Shown here piece after piece: positions 24,834-33,690 of a DNA stretch of 64,000 nucleotides; within the stretch, counting starts at the first letter, position 1, and each line of letters opens with the position of its first letter. Below the pieces are notes generated by a model, which saw only the letters and a program-made list of their open reading frames with translations, did not search any database and had not been told where the DNA came from. A program made the position numbers and the translations under genes. Origin of the DNA: Methanosalsum natronophilum (lineage in GTDB: Archaea > Halobacteriota > Methanosarcinia > Methanosarcinales > Methanosarcinaceae); assembly GCF_024808815.1 (NCBI RefSeq), contig NZ_JANUCS010000001.1, positions 217,315 to 281,314 on the forward strand, given 5' to 3'.

Positions 24834-26848
24834 TAGATTACCTCCACGATCAATCTAAACAGTATGATCAACAGTCCTACCCCTGCTACTACAGCAGCAA
24901 CATAGTTCTGGACCACACCTGTCTGTATCTTTCTCATAAAGTTACCAGCTGACATTGTAATTTTACCTATTCCATCTACTATAGTATCAATGAACTTGCG
25001 GTCAAAGTAATCAGCTGAAAGACTGATCAATTCATAAACTATTCTTGTAGCAAGTAATTCAGTGAATATCTTGTGTTGATAATACCTGTTATACAAGAGC
25101 TTGTATACAGGATTCTCTCGAGATACCACTTTACTAACATCTATTACCTGTTTGTAGTACAGGAGATAAGATATCAATAGACCAGCCACTGCCACTATCA
25201 CCGGCAACCATAGAATGAACAAGGGTTCAGGACCGTGTTCGAGTACAAGGTCATAGTTTCCAAGTGTTGCCAAATGTTCTATGTTCAAACTGATCACATT
25301 ATTATCAAACGTACGTTCCATGAAAGCGATGAACGGTTTGAGTGTCAATGCACCAAATACTAGAGAGAACACTGCTAGTATCAATAATGGAACTGTCATG
25401 ATAGAAGGTGCTTCGTGTGCTTTTGCGTTATTCCTTGACTTCCCTGTAAATGTCATGAAGAACAAACGGAATATGTATATCGATGTTAACAATGCCGCAA
25501 GTATTGCGAAAATGTATGGTATCCAGTCATGTGAATATTCTCCAAACACGAACGCAGTTTCAATTATAGCATCTTTACTGAAGAACCCACTAGTACCAAT
25601 AGATGTACCAGGAATACCAAATCCAGCTAATGCAAGTGATGCTACTAACATGGTTCCCGCAGTTATTGGCATTGCTTTTAGCAATCCTCCCATCTGCCTC
25701 ATATCCTGTGTACCTATGGCATGTATCACACTACCTGCACAAAGGAACAGTAAAGCTTTGAAGAATGCGTGATTGATCAAGTGGAACATTGAAACACCTA
25801 TTGCTTCAAGTCCTACTACTGCACCCATTCCAAGTCCAAGTACCATATAACCTAATTGACTTACTGTAGAGTATGCCAATACACGTTTAATATCGTTCAT
25901 GACCAGACCCATAGTAGCTGCAAACAATGCAGTGAATCCACCAAGGTATGCTACAATTATCAAGGCATCTGGTGCAGAAAGGAACATAGGGAATGTCCTG
26001 GCAACCAAGTATACACCTGCAGTCACCATTGTTGCTGCATGGATAAGTGCAGAAACTGTTGTTGGGCCTTCCATAGCATCAGGAAGCCACACATGTAATG
26101 GGAACTGTCCAGATTTACCAATTGCACCACCAAAGAACAGTAATGCAATTATGGTCAAGTGGCTCACTTCCATCCCTAATATAGTGGCATTCATTGCAGC
26201 CAGCGCATCGATATGATTGAACATTTCACTGAACTGTAATAGATACACACCTTCTGGAACCTCACCGTGGAAAGCTTGGAACAGACTTGCAAACAGTATA
26301 ATAATACCTGCAAGGAACATCACATCTCCAACACGTGTTGTCAGAAACGCTTTCTTAGCAGCTGCTGCTGCTGATGGTTTCTGGTACCAGAACCCTATCA
26401 GTAGATATGAACAAAGACCTACAAGTTCCCAGAAAATGAACATCTGTAATATATTATCTGATAGAACCACACCAAGCATAGCAGCTGTGAACAATGACGT
26501 TTCAGCAAAGTATCTTGGTTTTGCGGGATCATGTTCCATGTAACCAATAGCATAAATGTGGATCAATAAACTCACAAAAGATACCATGGTCAACATCACT
26601 GCAGCCAATGGATCGATCAGAATACCCAAATTGAATATTGCAAACCAGTGTACTGACTGATGTATGACCTGGTCAGGGTTCTGTAATATATTGATAGTTA
26701 TAAGTAATGATATAATGAAAGATGCACCAATTGCACCAATTGGAATCAATGCACCGCCAGAGTATAACCTCTTTCCAAAGAAAAGAGTGATAACAAAAGC
26801 AAGTGCTGGTAGAAGTGGTATTAGAAATGCGAAATCTCCTATATTCAT
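24833..26848 (-). CDS. fpoL: F420H2 dehydrogenase membrane subunit FpoL
   Basis: NuoL homologue, 671 residues, the longest antiporter-like subunit. Segments: FIFWELVGLCSYLLIGFWYQ, GKSGQFPLHVWLPDAMEGPT, ALIHAATMVTAGVYLVARTF, NDIKRVLAYSTVSQLGYMVL and FHLINHAFFKALLFLCAGSV. It ends with the long C-terminal part expected for the lateral helix and last transmembrane anchor (VAAVVAGVGLLIILFRLIVE). ATG 26848 follows GAGGTGG; the codon at 26857 is less likely. Confidence 0.96.
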   Translation of the reverse strand: MNIGDFAFLIPLLPALAFVITLFFGKRLYSGGALIPIGAIGASFIISLLITINILQNPDQVIHQSVHWFAIFNLGILIDPLAAVMLTMVSFVSLLIHIYAIGYMEHDPAKPRYFAETSLFTAAMLGVVLSDNILQMFIFWELVGLCSYLLIGFWYQKPSAAAAAKKAFLTTRVGDVMFLAGIIILFASLFQAFHGEVPEGVYLLQFSEMFNHIDALAAMNATILGMEVSHLTIIALLFFGGAIGKSGQFPLHVWLPDAMEGPTTVSALIHAATMVTAGVYLVARTFPMFLSAPDALIIVAYLGGFTALFAATMGLVMNDIKRVLAYSTVSQLGYMVLGLGMGAVVGLEAIGVSMFHLINHAFFKALLFLCAGSVIHAIGTQDMRQMGGLLKAMPITAGTMLVASLALAGFGIPGTSIGTSGFFSKDAIIETAFVFGEYSHDWIPYIFAILAALLTSIYIFRLFFMTFTGKSRNNAKAHEAPSIMTVPLLILAVFSLVFGALTLKPFIAFMERTFDNNVISLNIEHLATLGNYDLVLEHGPEPLFILWLPVIVAVAGLLISYLLYYKQVIDVSKVVSRENPVYKLLYNRYYQHKIFTELLATRIVYELISLSADYFDRKFIDTIVDGIGKITMSAGNFMRKIQTGVVQNYVAAVVAGVGLLIILFRLIVEVI

Positions 26849-26850
26849 GG

Positions 26851-27153
26851 TTACCACCTCAGTATATTAATCTCATTGAGCTCGATATCATCTCTAATTC
26901 GATATATTGCTAACATTATAGCAAGCCCAATCGCTGCTTCTGCTGCAGCCAATGCAATCACGAACAAGGCAAACACCTGTCCTGTTATATCATGACTATA
27001 TGCAGAGAACGCTACAAGATTTATGATCGCTGCATTGAGCATCAGTTCTATACACATCATTAACCTGATACCGTTATTCAGTGTCATCAGGCCATAGAGA
27101 CCTATTGAGAAAATAATTGCTGATAAGATCAAATAATGTTCAAGTCCAATCAT
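26851..27153 (-). CDS. fpoK: F420H2 dehydrogenase membrane subunit FpoK
   Basis: NuoK homologue, 100 residues, three helices. [24 protein letters not shown] segment ([20 protein letters not shown]) and the conserved glutamates in [17 protein letters not shown] and [19 protein letters not shown] lie on the proton path. The start overlaps the stop of the preceding fpoJ gene as ATGA. Confidence 0.95.
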   Translation of the reverse strand: MIGLEHYLILSAIIFSIGLYGLMTLNNGIRLMMCIELMLNAAIINLVAFSAYSHDITGQVFALFVIALAAAEAAIGLAIMLAIYRIRDDIELNEINILRW

Positions 27154-27443
27154 TTGTCAACCTCCTTTCGTGCAAGATATATCGCACCTATCAACGAGGC
27201 CAATAATACCAGTGCTAGAACCTCAAATGCAATCACGTGTTCTGTGAATAACATTAACCCGATCTTTTCAATATTACTTGGATCCGCAATATCTGCTAGA
27301 GGTTTATCCATTACAGGAAATGAAGTTCCTATTAGAGATACAACGACCACTGCCAAGAACAATAATGTAATCAATAAACTACCTGGGTTTGAAGGAAGTA
27401 GTTTTGATATGGATGCTAGCGCCTTACCTGGATCATCTAACAT
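27150..27443 (-). CDS. fpoJ: F420H2 dehydrogenase subunit FpoJ, C-terminal half
   Basis: NuoJ is split in two genes in Methanosarcina-type Fpo. This is the second part: about 97 residues with helices [20 protein letters not shown] and [20 protein letters not shown], and the conserved [16 protein letters not shown] 27443, behind GGAAGTG, overlaps the end of the first half by 11 bases; GTG 27452 is possible. Downstream fpoK overlaps by four bases. Confidence 0.88.
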   Translation of the reverse strand: MLDDPGKALASISKLLPSNPGSLLITLLFLAVVVVSLIGTSFPVMDKPLADIADPSNIEKIGLMLFTEHVIAFEVLALVLLASLIGAIYLARKEVDK

Positions 27444-27705
27444 CGTTATCACTTCCGATTTCTTTTTTAGTCAACATTATAGCGAACAGGATCAATACAC
27501 CAATTGCACCTACATATACCAGTACTTGTATGATACCAAGGAAATAGGCATTCAATACCATATACAAACCTGCTACACTGAACAGGGACAATATGAGGGA
27601 TAATCCTGCACGCACTATATTCTCTGCTTTGATCACAAAGATAGAAGAAACGATCAAAATAATTGCAAATATTGCAAATGCTATTAATTCTCCAAAAACG
27701 TACAT
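27433..27705 (-). CDS. fpoJ: F420H2 dehydrogenase subunit FpoJ, N-terminal half
   Basis: First part of the split NuoJ homologue, 90 residues: MYVFGELIAFAIFAIILIVS, NIVRAGLSLILSLFSVAGLY, and VLNAYFLGIIQVLVYVGAIG, the last being the characteristic NuoJ helix. ATG 27705 begins one base after the fpoI stop. A longer upstream in-frame extension to 27783 overlaps fpoI and is not credible. Confidence 0.92.
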   Translation of the reverse strand: MYVFGELIAFAIFAIILIVSSIFVIKAENIVRAGLSLILSLFSVAGLYMVLNAYFLGIIQVLVYVGAIGVLILFAIMLTKKEIGSDNDVR

Positions 27706-27706
27706 T

Positions 27707-28123
27707 TTACTGTTCACCCTCCTCATCTTCAACAATGACGACCTCACGTGCCAAAATATCAGGCGTGCATAAAAGGTCCTCATGTTGCCACGTTACAATT
27801 CCTTTTGCACAGACCTTAGTACTTGAAAGAGCTTCTTTTGGGCACTGATCAATACATAGACCACAGAACATACAATGTCCAATATCTATCTCAGGGAACC
27901 ATCTCTGTTTTTTACTGTCTTTATTGATCCTAGCCCTAACGACTCTAATTGCTTCATTCGGGCATGTATTAGCACAAATACCGCAACCAATACATGCCTC
28001 TTTATCAAGTTTTTGTAGTCCCTTGAACCTATCAGACATCTCTGTATCATGTTCGGGATATATTCGAGTCACAGGGGACTTATAGAAGTTCCTAACAGAA
28101 ACTAATAGATTTTTCAATACCAT
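27707..28123 (-). CDS. fpoI: F420H2 dehydrogenase ferredoxin-like subunit FpoI
   Basis: NuoI homologue, 138 residues, with two [4Fe-4S] motifs: ACIGCGICANTCPNEAIRV and HCMFCGLCIDQCPKEALS. It passes electrons from the F420H2 input side towards FpoB. It lies between fpoH (six-base gap) and fpoJ (one-base gap). Confidence 0.96.
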   Translation of the reverse strand: MVLKNLLVSVRNFYKSPVTRIYPEHDTEMSDRFKGLQKLDKEACIGCGICANTCPNEAIRVVRARINKDSKKQRWFPEIDIGHCMFCGLCIDQCPKEALSSTKVCAKGIVTWQHEDLLCTPDILAREVVIVEDEEGEQ

Positions 28124-28129
28124 ACTAAT

Positions 28130-29182
28130 TCACACTCCCATATACAGAGTAAATGCTATAACCCACACAAGATTCAATACTGAGAGGGGAAACAGCTTTT
28201 TCCAGCTCAGGTCAACTACCTGATCTATCCTAAACCTTGGAACAGCCCATCGGAACATAAGTATGAATATCATCACAACTGCAGCTTTACCTAACAATAC
28301 TGCTGTAGGTACAATAAATCCTAGAACTGGATTCGCTGTCAGTGCACCTGGAATGAATCCTGGTATGTTCCAACCACCCAGGAACAATAGACTTATTAAG
28401 AACGATCCGAGCACTACATGCATATATTCTGCAAAGAACCCGAGCCCAAACCTCATTCCACTATATTCAGTCACCCAACCGGCAACCAGTTCTTCCTCGG
28501 CTTCGGTCTGATCGAAAGGCAATCGTCCCATTTCCGACATGGAAGCTACAAAGAATACAATAAAACCAATCGGTTGAAGCACAATGTACCAAATAGGGTC
28601 TTGGATTTTCACAATCTCGATTATATCAAGACTGTTCGCCATAATTGCAACACTGATAACACTTATTATCAAAGGTACCTCGTATCCTACCATTCGTGCA
28701 AAGTTCCTGAATGCACCAATGAGTGAATATTTATTATTAGAACCATAAGCTGCCATGAATATACCTACTAAAGATATAGATGACATTGCCTGAATGTATA
28801 GAAGACTTATATCCATTTCAGCTGCAACTATTGGATATACGGTATCATTGATCACAACCGCACCAAAAGGTATGGCTGCCAACATTAGAAAAACTGAACC
28901 AAGCATCACCATAGGAGCTGCAACGAACAGTACCCTATCGGCCTTTATTGGAATAATATCCTCTTTTGTGAACAACTTAATAGCATCGGCAACAAGTTGT
29001 AATACACCAAACTTACCTACCCTGTTAGGCCCGATCCTATGCTGAATATCACCAGCTATCTTTCGTTCCATCCACACAGCTATCATTCCAAAAAGGAATA
29101 TCAAGCCAACAAACACAAGACCGATCAAACTTCGAAACCAGGGATTATTATAAATTTCTACAAAATCCACCATCATGCTCAC
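28130..29182 (-). CDS. fpoH: F420H2 dehydrogenase membrane subunit FpoH
   Basis: NuoH homologue linking the hydrophilic arm to the membrane pumps and lining the methanophenazine site. About 350 residues, eight helices. Conserved blocks: WMERKIAGDIQHRIGPNRVG, GVLQLVADAIKLFTKEDIIP, RMVGYEVPLIISV, PFDQTEAEEELVAGWVTEYS and RWAVPRFRIDQVVDLSWKKL. GTG 29182 overlaps the fpoD stop. ATGs at 29176 and 29173 are equally possible starts. Confidence 0.95.
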   Translation of the reverse strand: MSMMVDFVEIYNNPWFRSLIGLVFVGLIFLFGMIAVWMERKIAGDIQHRIGPNRVGKFGVLQLVADAIKLFTKEDIIPIKADRVLFVAAPMVMLGSVFLMLAAIPFGAVVINDTVYPIVAAEMDISLLYIQAMSSISLVGIFMAAYGSNNKYSLIGAFRNFARMVGYEVPLIISVISVAIMANSLDIIEIVKIQDPIWYIVLQPIGFIVFFVASMSEMGRLPFDQTEAEEELVAGWVTEYSGMRFGLGFFAEYMHVVLGSFLISLLFLGGWNIPGFIPGALTANPVLGFIVPTAVLLGKAAVVMIFILMFRWAVPRFRIDQVVDLSWKKLFPLSVLNLVWVIAFTLYMGV

Positions 29183-30303
29183 CTATCCACTTCACTGGTA
29201 CAACCATCCATACTACCAGCAATCGCAGTCACATCAGCTATCGATTCTCCACGAATCAATGGAGGTAATGCTTGCATTGTAGGGAACACTGGCCCTCTCA
29301 CTTTCACACGATGAGGTTTATCTGAACCATCTGAGACCATGTACATACCCATCTCACCTCTAGGATCTTCTACTCTAAAGAAAACCTCACCTTGTGGTAC
29401 TCTCATCACTGGTGTCCTCTTGCTATAAGGTGTACCTTCTGGGAACAGTGGACCTTTAGGAAGCTGGTCAAGTGCCTGTTCTATTATATACATACTTTCT
29501 CTGATCTCATCGATACGAACCTTGATCCTAGCAAAGATATCACCCTCTTTCTGAGTACATACATTGAAATCGAGTTCATCATAGACAAGATATGGTTCAT
29601 TTCGTCTAATATCAAAAGGAACACCTGTAGCACGAAGTGCAGGTCCTGCAACACCATATTCTTTTGCAATCTCTGGGGTAAGTACTCCTACACCAACTGA
29701 CCTCTCTTTAAATACAGTATCACTTTTAAGCAAACCCTCATATTCATCACAGGCTTTTCTCACACTTTTAAACACTTCATCACATTTTTCCTCAAAGCCT
29801 TCAGGAATATCGCCTCGCACACCACCGAACCTAAGATAGGAATGTGTGATCCGTGCACCTGTTAACATCTCTATTAATGTAAGCACATCTTCTCTATCCT
29901 TAATAGTGAACATGAACATGGAAGAATAACCAATAAAGTGTCCAAACTCTCCAAATCCAAGTAAATGACTCTGCATCCTGGAGAGTTCCTCAGCGATCAC
30001 ACGAATATATTTCGATCTTGGTGTGGGTTCAATACCTGCAAGACGTTCAACACATCCACAGAAAACTTCTTCGTTGGAAAGTGCAGCAAGATAACACATC
30101 CTATCAACTATCGTGATTCCTTGAAGGTATGTCTTGCTTTCAAGTATCTTTTCAATCCCTTTATGGATATACCCGACCTCTACATCAAGATCCACTACGG
30201 ATTCACCATGCAACTTGACATTGAGCCTGTAAGGACCCGGTTGCATTGGATGTTGTGGACCTATATGAACTATCATTTCAGAAGGACTTGTTTTATCAAA
30301 CAT
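29179..30303 (-). CDS. fpoD: F420H2 dehydrogenase subunit FpoD
   Basis: NuoD homologue, 374 residues, part of the methanophenazine-binding module and related to the large subunit of [NiFe] hydrogenases but lacking its nickel cysteines. Motifs: VHIGPQHPMQPGPYRLNVKL, DVEVGYIHKGIEKILESKTY, GFGEFGHFIGYSSMFMF, RFGGVRGDIPEGF and the C-terminal SIADVTAIAGSMDGCTSEVD. ATG 30303 has AGGAG five bases upstream; the in-frame ATG-like codon at 30324 overlaps fpoC and is rejected. Confidence 0.95.
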   Translation of the reverse strand: MFDKTSPSEMIVHIGPQHPMQPGPYRLNVKLHGESVVDLDVEVGYIHKGIEKILESKTYLQGITIVDRMCYLAALSNEEVFCGCVERLAGIEPTPRSKYIRVIAEELSRMQSHLLGFGEFGHFIGYSSMFMFTIKDREDVLTLIEMLTGARITHSYLRFGGVRGDIPEGFEEKCDEVFKSVRKACDEYEGLLKSDTVFKERSVGVGVLTPEIAKEYGVAGPALRATGVPFDIRRNEPYLVYDELDFNVCTQKEGDIFARIKVRIDEIRESMYIIEQALDQLPKGPLFPEGTPYSKRTPVMRVPQGEVFFRVEDPRGEMGMYMVSDGSDKPHRVKVRGPVFPTMQALPPLIRGESIADVTAIAGSMDGCTSEVDR

Positions 30304-30320
30304 TTCTACTCCTTGCCTCC

Positions 30321-30797
30321 TCACACCAGGTTCTTAGCAGTGTTCTGAGGGAACCCTTCATAATCTTTCCTCAACGGCCATTCGCCAAGCATCTCTTCTG
30401 GTAAAACGAGGTGCCTTAAATCTGGATGGTTGATATACTTGACCCCAAACAATTCATAGTTCTCTCGCTCATACCAGTTAGCATTCCAATAAACTTCAAC
30501 AATAGACTCTATCTCAGGATTATCTCGAGGAAGGATCGCTTTTAATGTCAATACGACCGGATGAATATATGATGCGATATGGTATACGTTCTCCAACTCA
30601 TCCCTATCAATATAATCTACAACCGATTCACATGACAAATGGTCAAATTGTAGGTTATCTTTCAGGTATTTGCAGACATTAACCACATCTGATGCTGATA
30701 CGTATGCAGATATCCTTATATCAGAGTCTATTAAGGTATTAGATATTGAATCTGGAAATTCAGTACTAATAGAATCAATAATTTTTTTTGCGTCCAT
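30321..30797 (-). CDS. fpoC: F420H2 dehydrogenase subunit FpoC
   Basis: NuoC homologue, 158 residues: DNLQFDHLSCESVVDYIDRD, the YHIASYIHPVVLTLKAILPR strand pair, VEVYWNANWYERENYELFGV, and HPDLRHLVLPEEMLGEWPLR with the terminal KDYEGFP. It is a separate gene, not fused to fpoD, as in Methanosarcina. Gap to fpoB is nine bases. Confidence 0.95.
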   Translation of the reverse strand: MDAKKIIDSISTEFPDSISNTLIDSDIRISAYVSASDVVNVCKYLKDNLQFDHLSCESVVDYIDRDELENVYHIASYIHPVVLTLKAILPRDNPEIESIVEVYWNANWYERENYELFGVKYINHPDLRHLVLPEEMLGEWPLRKDYEGFPQNTAKNLV

Positions 30798-30806
30798 TAT
30801 ATAACC

Positions 30807-31367
30807 TCAATATTCACTGCCTTTATCTTTCTTTGCCTCTATTTTCTTTTGAAGCTGAATAAATCCTTCAAGTAACGCTTCTGGTCTTGGTGGACAACCA
30901 GGTATGTACACATCTATCGGGAATATCTCCTCAATGTTTTGTACAGTACTATACGATTGGTAAAAAGGACCACCACTAATAGAACAATCACCCATCGCCA
31001 AGATCCATTTCGGTGAAGCCATCTGATCCCACAGTTTCTTAAGTGCAGGTAAGTATTTCTTGGTTACATAACCACTGATAACCATTACATCAGCTTGTCT
31101 TGGCGAGTTCCTTGGAATTATACCAAACCTATCAGTATCATAATGAGCACATCCTGTAGCTATCATTTCCACACCACAGCAACCCATAGGTTGTGTCATG
31201 AACCAAAGTGAGTTCTTTCGACCCCAATTAATGAAATCCTGTGCTGGTGTCTTCTTTAAAAAATCACTTATTGCATTGGAAGTTGTTGTCATAACTCCAG
31301 GTATACTCTCTGGACTTTGCGCTTTTCTCAAATCCACTTTTTTTTCTTTCTGATTCACTTCTCCCAT
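30807..31367 (-). CDS. fpoB: F420H2 dehydrogenase subunit FpoB
   Basis: NuoB homologue, carrier of the terminal [4Fe-4S] cluster N2 next to the quinone-type site. 186 residues. Cluster cysteines are in MTQPMGCCGVEMIATGCAHY, LAMGDCSISGGPFYQSY and VYIPGCPPRPEALLEGFIQL. ATG 31367 follows GGAGGGG; the earlier codon at 31388 overlaps fpoA and lacks a site. Confidence 0.95.
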   Translation of the reverse strand: MGEVNQKEKKVDLRKAQSPESIPGVMTTTSNAISDFLKKTPAQDFINWGRKNSLWFMTQPMGCCGVEMIATGCAHYDTDRFGIIPRNSPRQADVMVISGYVTKKYLPALKKLWDQMASPKWILAMGDCSISGGPFYQSYSTVQNIEEIFPIDVYIPGCPPRPEALLEGFIQLQKKIEAKKDKGSEY

Positions 31368-31729
31368 TGAAGCCCCTCCTTTTTCCATAGGTAAACGAAT
31401 CCAAATAGGAGAACTGTTATGAAGATGAGCAGTTCAATCGTCAAAAGTGCAGCTATATCATAGCCTACAAAAACGACAGACCAGGGGAACATAAAAAGTA
31501 CTGCTACGTCAAAAATAACAAAAGATATCGCATATAGATAATATTCGACTTTGAACTGTATCCTTGCTTCACCTGTAGGATCCGACCCAGATTCATAGGT
31601 ATCGAACTTTGTTTCACCCGAACTACGGGGACTCAAGACATTCACGATGAACATCGTTATAAAAGGCATAATTATTGCCACTACTAAAATGATGGCAACT
31701 GGGATGTAACTATCAATTATTCCTGCCAT
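31355..31729 (-). CDS. fpoA: F420H2 dehydrogenase membrane subunit FpoA
   Basis: NuoA homologue and first gene of the operon. 124 residues with three helices: YIPVAIILVVAIIMPFITMF, YYLYAISFVIFDVAVLFMFP (conserved acidic residue) and LLTIELLIFITVLLFGFVYL. The loop KFDTYESGSDPTGEARIQFK is the NuoA signature. AGGTGA lies before ATG 31729. No fpoF (F420H2-oxidising input subunit) is in the operon, as in Methanosarcina, where it is encoded elsewhere. Confidence 0.95.
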   Translation of the reverse strand: MAGIIDSYIPVAIILVVAIIMPFITMFIVNVLSPRSSGETKFDTYESGSDPTGEARIQFKVEYYLYAISFVIFDVAVLFMFPWSVVFVGYDIAALLTIELLIFITVLLFGFVYLWKKEGLQWEK

Positions 31730-31767
31730 TATATATCACCTGATGATATGAATCGTAGAATAGCTAT

Positions 31768-31780
31768 TTCTATATAACTA
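31768..31780 (-). promoter_or_regulatory. fpo operon promoter
   Basis: Minus-strand TTATATAG near 31770-31778 is the best TATA box upstream of fpoA. It predicts a start around 31750 and a short leader holding the AGGTGA site. Confidence 0.55.
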
Positions 31781-32233
31781 TTTCCAAATTATAAGATTAA
31801 ATACACAGATTATGATAAAATTCAATTTATTTGAAATTAGCTACTTTCAGTTAACAAATATCAATAAATTACATAAATAATAAAATTAATCTCAAGTTTT
31901 CTGTTAGAATGAACTATAATATGTTCAGTTGCATCTTCGATAACAAATATATATGAGTTAAAATATTAACCATGTTAAAATAGTATAAATGCACAGGTGG
32001 AGGAAAGTAAGTGCCTGTGCATTCACTTTAATCAGCTACTCAAGCAACAAACGACAAGATGCAGTTAACATCATCTGTAAACTGCTAATCGGTAAGAAAC
32101 TAAAAGAGTTTCTGAACATACATCTTATAACTGGTACTAGCACAGTTATAATAATAAACATATTTTTTTTCTACATGATAAATATGTGGAATGCGGTAAT
32201 TTGAACCTAATATCAAAGTTAGTATGATGTACC
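31781..32233. other. Intergenic region between divergent fpo and ferredoxin operons
   Basis: About 450 bp of mostly AT-rich DNA between divergent operons. It holds the fpo promoter side at its left and a TATA-like TAGTATAAAT (31981-31990) overlapping an inverted repeat (separate entry). A 71-codon open frame (31989-32204) starts inside that repeat and resembles nothing known. I do not accept it as a gene. Confidence 0.5.
31988..32023. promoter_or_regulatory. Perfect inverted repeat at the ferredoxin-operon promoter
   Basis: AATGCACAGG (31988-31997) and CCTGTGCATT (32014-32023) are exact inverted copies separated by 16 bases. The left arm overlaps the tail of the TATA box and the right arm covers the predicted transcription start near 32010. 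This is the placement of a repressor operator. An RNA hairpin is the alternative. A short frame GTGCCTGTGCATTCACTTTAA with GGAGGA in front (32000-32031) could be a leader peptide, but this is weak. Confidence 0.45.
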
Positions 32234-32395
32234 ATGAAAATCAATCATTTATGTGTTGGATGCGGGCAATGTACCACTTTCTGTAAAAGAGGTGCAATTG
32301 AAGTTTACGGAAAAGCAAATATTACCAGCAAATGTACCAAGTGTGGGTCATGTATACCTTACTGTCCCCTAAAATCAATAGAGGTAATATCTTGA
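32234..32395 (+). CDS. Small 2x[4Fe-4S] ferredoxin coupled to a flavoprotein
   Basis: 53 residues with two clusters: NHLCVGCGQCTTFCKRGAIE and SKCTKCGSCIPYCPLKSIE. The first motif has Phe-Cys-Lys instead of the usual Cys-Pro. Its stop overlaps the TTG start of the FAD oxidoreductase (TTGA at 32392-32395), so the two are translationally coupled and the ferredoxin is the likely electron donor or acceptor of that enzyme. This mirrors the ferredoxin-geranylgeranyl reductase pair at 36520-37938. Confidence 0.85.
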   Translation: MKINHLCVGCGQCTTFCKRGAIEVYGKANITSKCTKCGSCIPYCPLKSIEVIS

Positions 32396-33663
32396 AAGCT
32401 ATAGTCATAGGTGCAGGGCTTGGTGGGCTACTAAGCGCATCAAAGCTTGCAAGGAATGGGTTCGATGTCGAGGTTTTCGAACAACTTCCAATGATCGGTG
32501 GTAGGTTCACTAATATCGAATATAAAGGATATAAGTTATCTACAGGTGCTTTACACATGGTACCTCACGGTCCAAGTGGCCCTCTTGCCCAACTTCTTGA
32601 TGATGTAGGTGCTGAGGTAGAGATTATTAGATCAAACCCAATGTCATCTATTAGAATACCTATAAATAATGATCTAACAGATTATTCACAGGGTTACAGA
32701 GATATCCCATTCAATCATTTCACTAAACCTTTCTCGTTAATTAACAGGTTCAAGATCGCCTTTTATACGAGTTACACTAAACTATTCCCACCAAATAATG
32801 GTAGCTTTAAAGACTGGTACACAAAACATCTTGATGAGGACTGGACACACCGCATCGCGGAATCGTTCTGTGGATGGTCATTGAGTCTTCGAAGTGAAGA
32901 ATTACCTGTACAAGAAGCATTCGATATTTTTTCTAAACTGTACAGGTATAGTGGTTCAGGTATACCACTTGGAGGATGTGAGGGTATCACCAGATCATTA
33001 GAGAAGGTGATAATTGAAAATGGTGGCAAGATACATACTAATAGCGAAGTCACTGAGATTTTAACCAAGGATGGTAAAGCTTGCGGTATTGTGTGTGAAG
33101 GAAAAAAATACAGTGCTGATATAATTATCAGTAACCTTGGGCATAAAGAAACACTACCATTATGTAATTCAATGGAGAATGACCCAGAGTATATTGAAAG
33201 GGTCAACCAATTAAAGCCATCTGCTGGTATCAAGATATGCTTAGGGTCCAGTGAACCACTTATAGGTCATTCAGGAGTTGTACTCACACCTTACTGTCAG
33301 CGTATCAACGGAATGAACGAGGTAACCAACACTGACCCAACACTTGCACCCGGCGAAAATCATCTTATCATGACACATCAGTGTATTCCTAAGGATAAAC
33401 TTGATTCTCTAGAAAAGGAGATCGAGATAGGATTAAGAGATATCAAGACAATGTTCCAGGGTAAAGATTATGAAATACTTTTAATCCAATCATACCATAA
33501 CGGATGGCCAGTGAACCGAGCAGGTTCAGGTCAAGATATAGGTAATTCCACACCAGTACAAAACCTGTTCATTGTAGGAGACGGTGCAAAAGGTCATGGT
33601 GGTATTGAGATCGAAGGAATTGCCTTGGGTGTAAAAAACACTATGAAAATGATTCTAACATAA
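32392..33663 (+). CDS. Phytoene desaturase-like FAD oxidoreductase
   Basis: 423 residues of the carotenoid-desaturase/amine-oxidase superfamily. FAD-binding start KAIVIGAGLGGLLSASKLAR with the acidic ribose residue in DVEVFEQ, then GGRFTNIEYKGYKLSTGALH, GIPLGGCEGITRSLEKVI, and C-terminal NLFIVGDGAKGHGGIEIEGI. Members of this family in methanogens are annotated variously as phytoene dehydrogenase or NAD(P)/FAD-dependent oxidoreductase, and some reduce rather than desaturate prenyl chains. TTG 32392 is chosen as start because it overlaps the ferredoxin stop and yields the conserved dinucleotide fold at residue 2. The substrate is unknown. The flanking operons (fpo; cofGHC) suggest a redox cofactor or isoprenoid. 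Confidence 0.8.
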   Translation: MKAIVIGAGLGGLLSASKLARNGFDVEVFEQLPMIGGRFTNIEYKGYKLSTGALHMVPHGPSGPLAQLLDDVGAEVEIIRSNPMSSIRIPINNDLTDYSQGYRDIPFNHFTKPFSLINRFKIAFYTSYTKLFPPNNGSFKDWYTKHLDEDWTHRIAESFCGWSLSLRSEELPVQEAFDIFSKLYRYSGSGIPLGGCEGITRSLEKVIIENGGKIHTNSEVTEILTKDGKACGIVCEGKKYSADIIISNLGHKETLPLCNSMENDPEYIERVNQLKPSAGIKICLGSSEPLIGHSGVVLTPYCQRINGMNEVTNTDPTLAPGENHLIMTHQCIPKDKLDSLEKEIEIGLRDIKTMFQGKDYEILLIQSYHNGWPVNRAGSGQDIGNSTPVQNLFIVGDGAKGHGGIEIEGIALGVKNTMKMILT

Positions 33664-33690
33664 CATGAAGTGGTAGAAGGAATTCGGTCA

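Noticed and set aside
31989..32204. 71-codon frame starting ATGCACAGG
   Set aside because: Its start is inside the TATA box and inverted repeat, so it would begin before the predicted transcript. Composition is not gene-like.
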